From Albidovulum sp. (GTDB lineage Bacteria; Pseudomonadota; Alphaproteobacteria; Rhodobacterales; Rhodobacteraceae): DNA of 64,000 nt. Positions 28,225 through 36,983 of the stretch are shown here, piece by piece (the stretch's first letter is position 1; every line of letters starts with the position of its first letter). The stretch covers positions 1 through 64,000 of the forward strand of contig JALSJQ010000009.1 in the NCBI GenBank assembly GCA_026989275.1, read 5' to 3'. The position numbers and the translations under genes were made by a program. The notes beneath the pieces were generated by a model. It searched no databases. It saw nothing but the letters and a program-made list of their open reading frames with translations, and was not told where the DNA came from.

Positions 28225-28599
28225 GCACCTCTCCCCATCCGTCGCCCCGAGGATGCGGCTGCAGGAAGGAAAAGGCGCTAAGGCACCGTGCGGTGCTGCG
28301 GTCATCGGGGCAACGGAGGGGGCGGGCGGCCTCTCGCCGCCGACCCGCAGAAACGGCGGAACGACCGGTCTGCGGGCGGGCCCGCACCGGCCCGCTTTTC
28401 CACCCCCGGTCTCACGACGTCATCCCCTGCCGGCAGGGCGCCCCGGAACAGGTGCCCCACCGCGAAGGCGCCGGAGCGGCGGCAGCCCCCCTGTCGGACA
28501 GCGGGGCGCGTCACCGCGGCCGCGGCCCGGCCGCGTGCTCACGCCGGAAAGGCCGTCAGGGGAGCCGACGGAGAAGGGAGGCATCCCCTCTCGCCCTCT
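28225..28599. other. Intergenic region, 375 bases, upstream of the endolysin
   Basis: Lies between the RodZ-like gene end and the endolysin start, both minus strand, so it should contain the endolysin promoter or a read-through leader. A small perfect inverted repeat GCACCG-TG-CGGTGC lies at 28283-28296, about 60 bases before the endolysin start. No CtrA-like TTAA box and no clear -35/-10 pair was found by eye. Confidence 0.4.
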
Positions 28600-29916
28600 T
28601 CAGCGGTTGTCGGCCACGCTCGTGCCCCGTTCGCGGAAGAAGACCGGCAACTTCCGGGCCGCGGGGTAGGTTTCGGCGATGCGGTCGAGTTCCACGGGCA
28701 CATCGCGCAACAGCCGGCTGCCCTTGCCGAGAGGGCCGAAGACCCGATCCCCCTGGCGCAGGTAGAGATAGCCCCCGTTTCCGGCGCGGATCACGACCTT
28801 CTCCAGGCTGGCGGGGATCGGCCAGGCCTCGCCTTCGTTGAGGATCCGTTCGAAGAGCACGCTGCCATCCGCGCTCCTGACCCGCACCCAGGCCGGGATC
28901 GCGGCCACGATCTCGACGGGCGGCGGCGGGGCCGCTGCCGGATCGGCGGCGGTGACCGGAGGAGCCGGGGCAGCGGCGGGGGCGAGGGTCTCGCCACCGA
29001 GAGCCAGCGCCACCTCGGCCGCGCGGCTGACCGGGGGGCGTTCCGCGCCCTCGGCCACCCGCAGCGGCGCCAGAAGGCCGGTGCGCTCCGGGTCGATTTC
29101 GGCGATCGGGCTTTCGATCATGTCGGCATAGGCGCTGGCGGGGATGCCAGGCGCGGCGGCGGTGGCAGGCAGGGCATCACCGGCCCCCGTCGCCCCGAAA
29201 CCCCGGCCCGCCCCCTCGAAAGCGGCCCGGACAGGCGCCGCCGCCCCTTCGCCGGCTCGAGGCGTTTCGGGAATCTCGACAATGATGTCGGATGGTTGCG
29301 GCGCGATCTTCACCTGCTGGATCTCGCGGAGGATCGCCCACCCGCCATAGCCGATCCCGGCAATCAGAAGCAGCATGACCGCCAGCCCGCCGATCGCGCC
29401 GGGGGTGAGCTCGGCCAGAGGAGCACGCTGGGCCGTCTCGAAGACGCGGAAACCGGAGGCCGCGGCGTGACGGGCATCCCGCCCCTTCCCGGAGGGTCGC
29501 TGGCGGGGCCCCGCGCGTTCATGGCCGAGTTCCCCGGCCACGCCGTCGAAGCCGCTCTCGGCGCAGAACTTCTCGTAGGCCCATTCGGGGTCGAGGCCGA
29601 GATAGCGGGCATAGGAGCGGACGAATCCGGGGATGAATCCCGGTGTCGGGAAGGCGGACGGATCGGCGTTCTCGATGGCGGCGATGTAGCTGGCCTTGAT
29701 GCGCAACTCGCGTTCCACATCGAGGAGCGACTTGTTGCGCGTCGCCCGTTCGCCGCGCATCATGTCGCCGAGGCGCACCGGAAAATCGTCGAAGCTCTGA
29801 GGTTTCGGCGTGACCATGCCTTCCCGTTCCTGCCTGTTCCGGTCGGGGCCGTCGGGGAAGAGACGCTTCGTCAGTCCAATGCGGAATTCGGCCGGATCGA
29901 TCTCGATCTGTGCCAT
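28600..29916 (-). CDS. RodZ-like protein with helix-turn-helix and DUF4115 domains
   Basis: Membrane protein of 438 residues with the RodZ plan: a cytoplasmic helix-turn-helix 25 domain (about residues 45-115: RLGDMMRGERATRNKSLLDVE ... IENADPSAFP), a basic linker, one transmembrane helix (AIGGLAVMLLLIAGIGYGGW, about 175-195), a long Pro/Ala-rich periplasmic linker and a C-terminal DUF4115 beta domain (WVRVRSADGSVLFERILNEGE ... FGPLGKGSRLL). RodZ links the MreB cytoskeleton to wall synthesis; the alphaproteobacterial version is less studied. The start at 29916 (MAQIEIDP) has AGGAAGG upstream. It lies downstream of hemA with a 295-base gap. Confidence 0.85.
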   Translation of the reverse strand: MAQIEIDPAEFRIGLTKRLFPDGPDRNRQEREGMVTPKPQSFDDFPVRLGDMMRGERATRNKSLLDVERELRIKASYIAAIENADPSAFPTPGFIPGFVRSYARYLGLDPEWAYEKFCAESGFDGVAGELGHERAGPRQRPSGKGRDARHAAASGFRVFETAQRAPLAELTPGAIGGLAVMLLLIAGIGYGGWAILREIQQVKIAPQPSDIIVEIPETPRAGEGAAAPVRAAFEGAGRGFGATGAGDALPATAAAPGIPASAYADMIESPIAEIDPERTGLLAPLRVAEGAERPPVSRAAEVALALGGETLAPAAAPAPPVTAADPAAAPPPPVEIVAAIPAWVRVRSADGSVLFERILNEGEAWPIPASLEKVVIRAGNGGYLYLRQGDRVFGPLGKGSRLLRDVPVELDRIAETYPAARKLPVFFRERGTSVADNR

Positions 29917-30211
29917 CTTGCCTTCCTGCCCATCGCGCCGGCTCTGCGGCCGGCCGCGTGCCCCCGTTGCCGCGGGTGTCATCTGCCGGCACCGCCGCGC
30001 CCGCCGTCACGCCGCCCCGGCTGCACCACCTCGCCGGCGGCGCTCCGCGCGGACATGCCGCCCGGATACAGCCCCCAACATCTGGCGCGAGCCCCCACTC
30101 GTTACACAAGAACCTGCGTCACAACCTGGCCTCTGCCCGGAACAGCAGATGATTCCCGTCCCTGTGAGGAAGGTTACAGGGCGCGGCCCCTTCAGGGAAG
30201 GCGGAAGCCGC

Positions 30212-31438
30212 TCAGGCGCTCAGTTCGGCGCGATTCAGCTCACAGCGGGACCACAGGGCATCCATCGCCGCCACCAGGGCATCCATCTGTTCGGGCGCGT
30301 GCACGGGCGAAGGGGTGAAGCGCAGCCGCTCGGTGCCGCGGGGCACGGTCGGGAAATTGATCGGCTGCACATAGATGCCGTGCTCCTCGAGCAGCATGTC
30401 CGACAGCTTCTTGGTGTGCACCGGGTCGCCAACCAGCACCGGCACGATATGGCTGCCATGATCGAGCACCGGCAGGCCGACGGCCTTGAAACGGGCCTTG
30501 AGGGTGGCGGCCCGGTTCTGATGGATCTCGCGGATCTCGGGGTGCTCCTTCAGCCAGCGGATCGAGGCGGCGGCACCGGCGGCCACGGCCGGGGGCAGCG
30601 AGGTGGTGAAGATGAAGCCCGGCGCATAGGAGCGGATGGCATCGACCATCTTCGCGCTCGCGGCGATGTAGCCGCCCATCACCCCGAAGGCCTTGCCCAG
30701 CGTGCCGTTGATGATGTCGATCCGGTCCATCAGCCCGTCGCGCTCCGCCACGCCGCCGCCGCGGGGGCCATACATGCCGACGGCATGCACCTCGTCGATA
30801 TAGGTGAGCGCCCCGAATTCATCCGCCAGGTCGAGAATTTGCGCGATCGGCCCGAAATCGCCGTCCATCGAATAGATCGATTCGAAGGCGATCACCGCCT
30901 GCCGCCCCCTGCCCGCATGCGCCTCGAGCAGCGCACGCAGATGGGCCACGTCGTTGTGGCGGAAGATGTGCTTCTCGGTGCGCGAATGGCGGATGCCCTC
31001 GATCATCGAGGCATGGTTGAGCTCGTCGGAGAAGATGACGAGATCGGGAAAGAGCCGCGGCAGGGTCGAGAGCGTGGCCTCGTTGGCGATGAAGGCCGAG
31101 GTGAAGAGCAGCGCCGCTTCCTTGCCGTGCAGATCGGCCAGTTCGGCTTCGAGCCGGCGATGGTGAACGGTCGTGCCCGAGATGTTGCGCGTGCCGCCCG
31201 AGCCGGCGCCGGTGCGATCGATCGCCTCGTGCATCGCCTCGAGCACCACCGGGTGCTGCCCCATGCCGAGATAGTCGTTGCCGCACCAGACGACGATCTC
31301 GCGTTCGCTGCCGTCGGGGCGGCGCCAGGTGGCGACGGGGAAACGGCCGCACCGGCGCTCGATGTCGATGAAGACCCGGTATCGGCCTTCCTCGTGCAGA
31401 CGGTCGATCGCCCTCGCAAGACCCGCTTCGTAATCCAT
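30212..31438 (-). CDS. hemA: 5-aminolevulinate synthase
   Basis: PLP enzyme that condenses glycine with succinyl-CoA, the first step of tetrapyrrole synthesis by the C4 (Shemin) route of alphaproteobacteria. The 408 residues match the Rhodobacter enzyme length. Conserved parts include [14 protein letters not shown], the glycine-rich [31 protein letters not shown], and the PLP-binding Lys in [15 protein letters not shown] (about residue 248). The start at 31438 (MDYEAGL) has AAGGAG upstream; the frame stays open to 31651 without coding character. A 20-base near-palindrome at 31598 may be an operator. In Rhodobacter hemA responds to oxygen and light, but no clear PpsR or FnrL site was seen here. 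Confidence 0.97.
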   Translation of the reverse strand: MDYEAGLARAIDRLHEEGRYRVFIDIERRCGRFPVATWRRPDGSEREIVVWCGNDYLGMGQHPVVLEAMHEAIDRTGAGSGGTRNISGTTVHHRRLEAELADLHGKEAALLFTSAFIANEATLSTLPRLFPDLVIFSDELNHASMIEGIRHSRTEKHIFRHNDVAHLRALLEAHAGRGRQAVIAFESIYSMDGDFGPIAQILDLADEFGALTYIDEVHAVGMYGPRGGGVAERDGLMDRIDIINGTLGKAFGVMGGYIAASAKMVDAIRSYAPGFIFTTSLPPAVAAGAAASIRWLKEHPEIREIHQNRAATLKARFKAVGLPVLDHGSHIVPVLVGDPVHTKKLSDMLLEEHGIYVQPINFPTVPRGTERLRFTPSPVHAPEQMDALVAAMDALWSRCELNRAELSA

Positions 31439-31597
31439 CACTGGCTCCTTTCCCTGTCCTTCCATTCTTCCCGGCTCTCTCCCGGACAGCGCCTTCCCCC
31501 GCCCGGTCCCCCGTCGGCGTTCCCGGCCGGAAGGGGCGTTTCCCTGCCGCCCCGGGCCCGGATGCCCGCCCCATAACAGCTGCACGCCGATTTGTGA

Positions 31598-31617
31598 ACC
31601 GATGATGCATGATCGGT
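31598..31617. promoter_or_regulatory. 20-base near-perfect palindrome between hemA and DUF1330
   Basis: Arms ACCGATGATG and CATGATCGGT form an inverted repeat with a single mismatched pair, centred on ATGCAT, 160 bases upstream of hemA and 197 upstream of the divergent DUF1330 gene. A second short one (GATGG-TC-CCATC) is at 31638-31649. The size fits a dimeric regulator site, whose protein is unknown. Confidence 0.45.
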
Positions 31618-31813
31618 CCACTTCGGCCAATGGGGCAGATGGTCCCATCAACGAGATGTGAAGCCGCGGCCGGGGGCGGCGGCGGCGAGGCCCCTGCCCC
31701 CGCCTTCCGCCTGCGTCGCCGGCGGCCTATGGTGGCCGGGAAGAAGCCCTGCCCTGCGGCCGGAGCAAGGGGGGGAGGCTGGCGGGGCAAGGGATGGGAC
31801 AAGGAAGAAGGAC

Positions 31814-32149
31814 ATGGCCAGGGGATACTGGATCGCCCAGATCGACGTGACGGACCCGGAGCGCTATCGCGACTACATCGCCGCCAACCGCGCCGCCTTC
31901 GAGAAATACGGTGGCCGCTTTCTGGTGCGCGGAGGCCGGGCCGAGGTGGTGGAAGGGCAGGCACGCACGCGCATCGTCGTCATCGAGTTTCCGAGCTTCG
32001 AGGCCGCCCACGCCTGTCATGATTCGCCCGAATACGCCGCCGCGAAGGCGATTCGCGAGGCCGCCTCGGTCGGCGATCTCGTCATTGCCGAGGGCTGGGA
32101 CGGGGCCATGCCCGCCGGGAACGGAAACGGAAGCGGAGGCGCTGCATGA
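31814..32149 (+). CDS. DUF1330 domain protein
   Basis: Protein of 111 residues in the dimeric alpha-beta barrel fold. Family marks are the start ARGYWIAQIDVTDPERYRDY, GGRFLVRGG, the VVIEFPSFEAAHA strand-helix and the SPEYAAAKAIR helix. The biochemical role of DUF1330 is not established. The start at 31814 has AAGGAAGAAGG directly upstream. It is divergent from hemA and overlaps the following TerB-like gene by four bases (ATGA), so these two form an operon. The last 12 residues are Gly/Asn-rich and probably disordered. Confidence 0.88.
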   Translation: MARGYWIAQIDVTDPERYRDYIAANRAAFEKYGGRFLVRGGRAEVVEGQARTRIVVIEFPSFEAAHACHDSPEYAAAKAIREAASVGDLVIAEGWDGAMPAGNGNGSGGAA

Positions 32150-32589
32150 TCGGCCGGATCCTCTCGCGCCTCAGCCAGGCGCCGCGCCCCGAGGCGCCGG
32201 CCGACGAGCGACTGGCCCTTGCCGCCCTGCTCGTTCGTCTTGCCCGGGCCGACGGAGTCTATGATCCGGCCGAGATCGCCCGGATCGACAAGGTTCTGGC
32301 CGCCCGCTTCGCCCTCCCGACCGGGGAGGCGGCCGCGCTGCGCCGGCGGGCCGAGGCGCTCGAGTCCGAGGCGACCGACACGGTGCGTTTCACCCGCAAG
32401 ATCAAGGACATGGTGCCGCTCGAGCAGCGCATCGCCATCATCGAGACCTTGTGGGAGATCGCCCTGGCCGATTCCGCTCTGGACGACGAGGAGGCGGGGT
32501 TGATGCGGCTTGTCGCCAGCCTCCTCGGAATCAACGACCGCGATTCGGCCCTGGCCCGCCAGCGGGTGCGCGCCCGAGAGCGCGGCTGA
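32146..32589 (+). CDS. TerB-like (tellurite resistance TerB family) protein
   Basis: All-helical protein of 147 residues resembling the TerB/DjlA N-terminal fold. Typical parts are LAALLVRLARADGVYDPAEIARID, where acidic residues line up as in the TerB metal-binding face, and the matching second half EIALADSALDDEEAGLMRLVASLLGI. Despite the family name, most single TerB proteins have no shown role in tellurite resistance; the function here is unknown. It starts inside the stop of the DUF1330 gene (ATGA), so the two are co-translated. Confidence 0.87.
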   Translation: MIGRILSRLSQAPRPEAPADERLALAALLVRLARADGVYDPAEIARIDKVLAARFALPTGEAAALRRRAEALESEATDTVRFTRKIKDMVPLEQRIAIIETLWEIALADSALDDEEAGLMRLVASLLGINDRDSALARQRVRARERG

Positions 32590-32841
32590 CCCGGGGCTTG
32601 CAGGACCCGCTGCGACGCTTCCCGGCAGGCCCCTGCCCGCGCATTCCCGAAGCCCCGGCCCCGCACATTCCGCAGGCGCCGCCCGTGCCCCATGCAGCGC
32701 CCCCATGCATCCGGACGCGGCACCCCGCGGAATGCCAAGGGGGCCATGTTCCCATGCGGCCGGCGCGGCGGGCCGGACGCGGTGACCGCGCGGGCTTGAC
32801 CCGACCGCATGGGGAAGTCCATCACGGGGCAACAACCGCGC

Positions 32842-32868
32842 GCGGCACCGAGGCCGTGTCGGTGCCGC
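32842..32868. promoter_or_regulatory. Inverted repeat upstream of the amino-acid ABC operon
   Basis: Perfect 10-bp arms GCGGCACCGA and TCGGTGCCGC with a 7-base loop, 50 bases before the ATPase start in a 329-base region that otherwise shows nothing. It could be an operator or a leader-RNA hairpin. Confidence 0.45.
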
Positions 32869-32918
32869 ACCGGGAACGACGCGACGCCGTGACCGCAACA
32901 TCGCCCAGGGAGACGCCC

Positions 32919-33788
32919 ATGCCGCCTGCCATCGACCCTCCCCCTCCGCCCCGGAACGGGCCGCCGGCACCCGAGCGCCGGACGAACGATCGGGAAGCGC
33001 CACGCGGCGGCGGCGCCGACCGCGCCCTGCCGGTGATCGAGGCACGGGATCTGCACAAGCGGTTCGGCGATCTCGAAGTGCTCAGGGGTGTCGATCTTGC
33101 GGCGCACAAGGGAGATGTCGTCTCCCTGATCGGCTCCTCGGGCTCGGGGAAATCCACCCTGCTGCGATGCATAAACCTGCTCGAGAACAGCCAGAAGGGC
33201 GAAATCGTCTTCGAGGGCGAACCGGTGCGCTGGACCGGCAGCGGCGAGGACCGGCGCCCTGCGGACCGGGCCCAGGTCATCCGCATCCGGACCAATCTTG
33301 CCATGGTGTTCCAGCAGTTCAACCTCTGGGCGCATCTGACCATTCTCGAAAACGTCATGGAAGCGCCGATCTCGGTGCTGGGGCAGCCGCGGGACGAGGT
33401 CGAGGAGCGGGCCCGGCGCTATCTCGCCAAGGTCGGGATCGCCGACAAGGCCGCGGCCTATCCGGCGCAGCTTTCGGGGGGCCAGCAGCAGCGCGCCGCC
33501 ATTGCCCGGGCGCTGGCGATGGAACCGCGGGCGCTTCTTTTCGACGAGCCGACATCCGCCCTCGACCCGGAGCTCGAACAGGAGGTGGTCAAGGTGATCC
33601 GCGATCTGGCCATGGAAGGGCGAACCATGCTTCTCGTCACCCATGACATGCGCCTTGCCGCCGATCTCTCCGACCATGTGGTGTTCCTCCACCGGGGACG
33701 CATCGAGGAGGAAGGGCCGCCCGACGCCCTGTTCGGCAACCCGCAATCGGAGCGCCTCCGGCAGTTCCTCAGCCATGTCGATTTCTGA
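32919..33788 (+). CDS. Polar amino-acid ABC transporter, ATP-binding protein
   Basis: Cytoplasmic ATPase of the HisP/GlnQ/OccP type that powers the importer encoded downstream. Of 289 residues, the first 40 are a Pro-rich disordered tail (PPAIDPPPPPRNGPP), unusual in this family. The rest has Walker A GSSGSGKST, the Q-loop VFQQFNLW, signature LSGGQQQRAAIARAL, Walker B ALLFDEPTSALD and the switch His in LLVTHDM. The 'RWTGSGEDRRPAD' insert after the Walker A region is typical of the histidine/octopine branch. The start at 32919 has AGGGAGA upstream; downstream starts would remove the Pro-rich tail. The binding protein and two permeases follow on the same strand. Confidence 0.93.
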   Translation: MPPAIDPPPPPRNGPPAPERRTNDREAPRGGGADRALPVIEARDLHKRFGDLEVLRGVDLAAHKGDVVSLIGSSGSGKSTLLRCINLLENSQKGEIVFEGEPVRWTGSGEDRRPADRAQVIRIRTNLAMVFQQFNLWAHLTILENVMEAPISVLGQPRDEVEERARRYLAKVGIADKAAAYPAQLSGGQQQRAAIARALAMEPRALLFDEPTSALDPELEQEVVKVIRDLAMEGRTMLLVTHDMRLAADLSDHVVFLHRGRIEEEGPPDALFGNPQSERLRQFLSHVDF

Positions 33789-33861
33789 GCGCGGCACACC
33801 GGCCAGAACCGGTCCGCAAAGGCCGAAAGGCTGAATGCGCCACAGACGCTCGACACCTCCA

Positions 33862-33907
33862 CACGCGACAGCACCGCGTGATTCCACGCGACGGCACCGC
33901 ATGATGC
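33862..33907 (+). repeat. Two tandem 23-base repeats before the binding-protein gene
   Basis: Two adjacent 23-base units (33862-33884 and 33885-33907) differing at three positions, each beginning CACGCGAC and containing GCACCGC. They lie in the 399-base gap between the ATPase and the binding protein, 281 bases before the latter. The rest of the gap shows no gene. They may be a duplicated regulator site or simple slippage. Confidence 0.6.
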
Positions 33908-34187
33908 GTCCCTGCGGCGACAGCCGGCCAACGGACACGACCGCCCGGAACGGCACCCCGTCGTCGGGCCGTCCCGAAGCGCCCTGCCCGACGCTTCGCC
34001 TCCTCAAGGCACCGCCCTGCCTTGCCCTGCCCGCACGATACTCCCTGCCGCTCGCCCCTCTGCCGATCGATTCGCGCGCCCGCAGGCTTACCCCGCGTCA
34101 TCGGTTCCCAAGATGGCCCGGTAAATGCTAACATCACGTTACCGCGACCCGGAAAACACCCAATCCAAGCAAGACAGGGAGCAGGAA

Positions 34188-34916
34188 ATGAAGAAAATTC
34201 TCATGATTGCCGCCGCCCTCGCCTTCGGCGCCGGCATGGCCACGGCCAAGACCATCCGCATGGGCACCGAAGGCGCCTACCCGCCCTACAACTTCGTCAA
34301 CGACAAGGGCGAGGTGGACGGGTTCGAGCGCGAACTCGGCGACGAGCTGTGCCGCCGCGCCGGCTATGACTGCGTCTGGGTCACCAACGACTGGGACACC
34401 ATCATCCCCAACCTGATCGCCGGCAACTACGACACCATCATGGCCGGCATGTCGATCACGCCCGAACGCGACAAGGTGATCGACTTCACCCAGGAATACC
34501 TGCCGCCGGATCCGTCGGCCTATGTCGCCCTCGCCGGCTCCAGCCCCGATCTCGAAAAGGGCGTGATCGCGGCCCAGACCGGCACGATCCAGGCGGGCTA
34601 CGTTCAGGAAAGCGGCGCGACGCTGGCCGAATACGCCACGGCCGACGATACCATCGCCGCCGTGCGCAACGGCGAGGCCGACGCCGTGCTCGCGGACAAG
34701 TCCTTCCTCGAGCCGATCGTGAAGGAATCGGGCGGCGAACTCGTCTTCGTCGGCGAACCGCTCTATATCGGCGGCGGTGTCGGCATGGGGGTGCGCGAGT
34801 CGGACACCGAGCTCAAGAAGCGCTTCAACGACGCCATCACCGCGATGAAGAAGGACGGCTCGCTCAACAAGCTCATCAGGAAGTGGTTCGGCGACGACGC
34901 CAAGACCTTCGAGTGA
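34188..34916 (+). CDS. Polar amino-acid ABC transporter, substrate-binding protein
   Basis: Periplasmic receptor of the lysine/arginine/ornithine/histidine-binding family (SBP family 3), 242 residues. The signal peptide MKKILMIAAALAFGAGMATA is cut before KTIRMG. The mature protein shows GTEGAYPPYNFVNDKGEVDGFERELGDELC, DTIIPNLIAGNYDTIMAGMSITPERDKVIDFTQ and ADAVLADKSF, the standard ligand-pocket layout. Its closest pattern is basic amino-acid or opine-type ligands, but the ligand cannot be assigned. The start at 34188 has AGGGAGCAGGAA upstream. A strong stem-loop at 34976 follows and may let this protein be made in excess of the permeases. Confidence 0.95.
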   Translation: MKKILMIAAALAFGAGMATAKTIRMGTEGAYPPYNFVNDKGEVDGFERELGDELCRRAGYDCVWVTNDWDTIIPNLIAGNYDTIMAGMSITPERDKVIDFTQEYLPPDPSAYVALAGSSPDLEKGVIAAQTGTIQAGYVQESGATLAEYATADDTIAAVRNGEADAVLADKSFLEPIVKESGGELVFVGEPLYIGGGVGMGVRESDTELKKRFNDAITAMKKDGSLNKLIRKWFGDDAKTFE

Positions 34917-34975
34917 CTGTGTCCGCCCTGGTGCGGGAAGACCTTTCCCTGCCACTGCGGGGCGACCGGGGAAGG

Positions 34976-34997
34976 GGGCGGCTCCGCGGAGCCGCCC
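34976..34997 (+). terminator. Stem-loop after the binding-protein gene (attenuator or stabiliser)
   Basis: Perfect 9-bp stem GGGCGGCTC/GAGCCGCCC with a CGCG loop, 60 bases after the binding-protein stop and 176 before the first permease. It lacks a T run, so it is more likely to stabilise the upstream mRNA or terminate partially. Confidence 0.55.
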
Positions 34998-35172
34998 CTC
35001 TCGTGCAGCGGAGGCTCCCGCATGCCGGGCCGGAGCGTTACGCGAAAGGGGGGCGATCCGGCGCGCCCGGCACACCCGCCGCAAGGGAGCACGCGAGCAG
35101 CCCGGAGCCTGATCGACATCCCGCTCCGCAGGCGGTGGCGCGCAAGGCGGAACGACAGGGACGCGAGGCACG

Positions 35173-36042
35173 ATGTTTTCCTTCTGCACCGATCCATCGA
35201 CCCTGCCCGACTGGCAATGGTGGGCCTGCTATCTGACCACCGGCAAGCACCTCGCCTTCTACGCCTCCTTCGGCACGGTGCTGCTGCTGCTCGCCCTCGC
35301 GGCACCCGCCGCGCTGGCGCTCGGCCTTGCCGGCGCTCTCGCTGCCCGCTCGACGAACCCGCTCCTCGCCTGGCCCGGCCGGATCTACACCGCGATGGTG
35401 CGGGGCGTGCCCGACATCATCTTCTTCCTGTTCGTGCCGCTGGCCCTCGACCAGCTCTTCGAGATCATCCGCCACCGGATCAAGTGCCCCGACTGGGAGC
35501 AGCCGATCTGGCAGGGCAACGATTTCGTGGTCTGCCCCGCTGCCAAGCTGCCGCTCTCGAGCGCGCCGCAATGGGTCCATGAAGTCTACGGCTTCACACT
35601 GGCGCTCATCGCCTTCGCCATCGTCTTCGGCGCCTTCGCCGCCAACACCCTCAGGGGGGCGATGGACGCGGTGCCCAAAGGGCAGATCGAGGCGGCCGAG
35701 GCCTACGGCTTTTCCCGCGGGCAGATCATCCGCCGCATTCTCCTGCCGCAGATGTGGATCTATGCCCTGCCGGGGCTCGGCAATCTGTGGCAGATCCTGA
35801 TCAAGGCGACCCCGCTGCTCTTCCTCCTCGGCGTCGAGGACGTGGTCTACTGGGCCAAGGAGCTGGGCTCGTCCAAGACCTCCGCCTTCGCCTATCCCCA
35901 TCCCGACTGGCGGCTGTGGTATTTTCTCGCGCTGCTCGTCTGGTATCTCGGCCTGACGAAGATCTCCGAGGCCGTCTTTGCGCGGCTCGATGCCCGGGTG
36001 AGCCGCGGCATCGTCACCGTCAAGGGGGGGAACGGGGCATGA
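35173..36042 (+). CDS. Polar amino-acid ABC transporter permease (first)
   Basis: Inner-membrane permease of 289 residues with about five hydrophobic segments, of the HisQ/OccQ type. The cytoplasmic coupling loop with the EAA motif is AVPKGQIEAAEAYGFSRGQIIRRILLPQ (about residues 165-190), which contacts the ATPase. A periplasmic insert of some 45 residues with two Cys (HRIKCPDW, VVCPAAK) lies before the coupling loop; this is longer than in the enteric HisQ (about 228 aa). The start at 35173 has GCGAGG upstream. It overlaps the second permease by four bases (ATGA). Confidence 0.93.
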   Translation: MFSFCTDPSTLPDWQWWACYLTTGKHLAFYASFGTVLLLLALAAPAALALGLAGALAARSTNPLLAWPGRIYTAMVRGVPDIIFFLFVPLALDQLFEIIRHRIKCPDWEQPIWQGNDFVVCPAAKLPLSSAPQWVHEVYGFTLALIAFAIVFGAFAANTLRGAMDAVPKGQIEAAEAYGFSRGQIIRRILLPQMWIYALPGLGNLWQILIKATPLLFLLGVEDVVYWAKELGSSKTSAFAYPHPDWRLWYFLALLVWYLGLTKISEAVFARLDARVSRGIVTVKGGNGA

Positions 36043-36881
36043 TGAGCTGTGCGGAAGCGATCTCGGCCTACGGGCTGCGGGCGATCGGCATCGGCGAGCG
36101 GCTGCTGCCGAAGCATGACATCGGATTGTGCGAACAGGTGGTGCTGATCGGCTCGGGGCTGATCTGGAACATCTATTTCGCCTTCTTCGCCCTCCTTTTC
36201 GGCTTCTTTCTCGCCACGGCCATCGCCCTGGCCAGGGCCTCGGAGCGCTGGTGGCTGCGGAAGCCGGCCGGATGGTTCATCTTCATCTTTCGCGGCTCGC
36301 CGCTCTTCATCCAGTTCTTCTTCGCCTACGAGCTTTTCGTGCTGCTGCCGAAGATCGGCATCGACATCCCCCTCGGCTTCACCACCATCACCGTCGAGAC
36401 CCGCTGGCTGACGCGAGCCTGGCTCGGTGCGCTGATCGTGCTGCTGCTCAACACCTCGGCCTATGCCGCCGAGATCTTCCACGGGGCGCTCAAGGCCGTT
36501 CCGCGGGGAGATATCGAGGCGGCCGACGCCTACGGCCTTTCGGGCTGGCGGCGCTTCCGGCGCATCGTCTGGCCGACCATGCTGCGGCTCGCCTGGCCCT
36601 CCTACACCAACGAGGCGATCTTCCTCACCCATGCCACCACGCTGGTGTTCTTCTCGAGCTTCCCCGCCTGGCGCCAGGAGGGCGACGCGCTCTATTACGC
36701 CTCCTATTTCGCCGAAAAGACCTTCAACCCCTTCGTGTCCTATCCGATCGTCGCGGCCTATTTCGTCGCCCTGACGCTGACGATCATCTTCCTCTTCGGC
36801 CGCATCAACCGCCGCCTCAACCGTCATCTGCCCCGAACCGGGCGGCCCCGTCTGAGGATCCGCCCCCGCTTCCTGCGCTGA
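36039..36881 (+). CDS. Polar amino-acid ABC transporter permease (second)
   Basis: Partner permease of the HisM/OccM type, 280 residues with about five membrane helices. The EAA loop is AVPRGDIEAADAYGLSGWRRFRRIVWPT. The N-terminus precedes the first helix by about 35 residues (MMSCAEAISAYGLRAIG). The start at 36039 overlaps the stop of the first permease (ATGA); a second ATG follows immediately at 36042. With the upstream ATPase, binding protein and permease this completes one importer. It is followed after 102 bases by a glutamine-synthetase-like gene, suggesting that the imported compound is handled by that ligase or by the reverse pathway. Confidence 0.93.
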   Translation: MMSCAEAISAYGLRAIGIGERLLPKHDIGLCEQVVLIGSGLIWNIYFAFFALLFGFFLATAIALARASERWWLRKPAGWFIFIFRGSPLFIQFFFAYELFVLLPKIGIDIPLGFTTITVETRWLTRAWLGALIVLLLNTSAYAAEIFHGALKAVPRGDIEAADAYGLSGWRRFRRIVWPTMLRLAWPSYTNEAIFLTHATTLVFFSSFPAWRQEGDALYYASYFAEKTFNPFVSYPIVAAYFVALTLTIIFLFGRINRRLNRHLPRTGRPRLRIRPRFLR

Positions 36882-36983
36882 CGGGAAGAGCGCGGAGAGG
36901 GCACCAGCGCCGGGGCACGCCATGCCGCGCCGTTGACGGGACGGGCGGCAGGGTGGCAGATGGGGGAAATCGAGGACCATCCG

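Noticed and set aside
31438-31700. PpsR or FnrL site in front of hemA
   Set aside because: Neither TGT-N12-ACA nor TTGAT-N4-ATCAA could be found; TTTGTGAACC has no partner half-site.
34976-34997. Full terminator ending the importer operon after the binding protein
   Set aside because: The hairpin has no T run and the cognate permease genes follow on the same strand, so partial termination or mRNA stabilisation is more likely.
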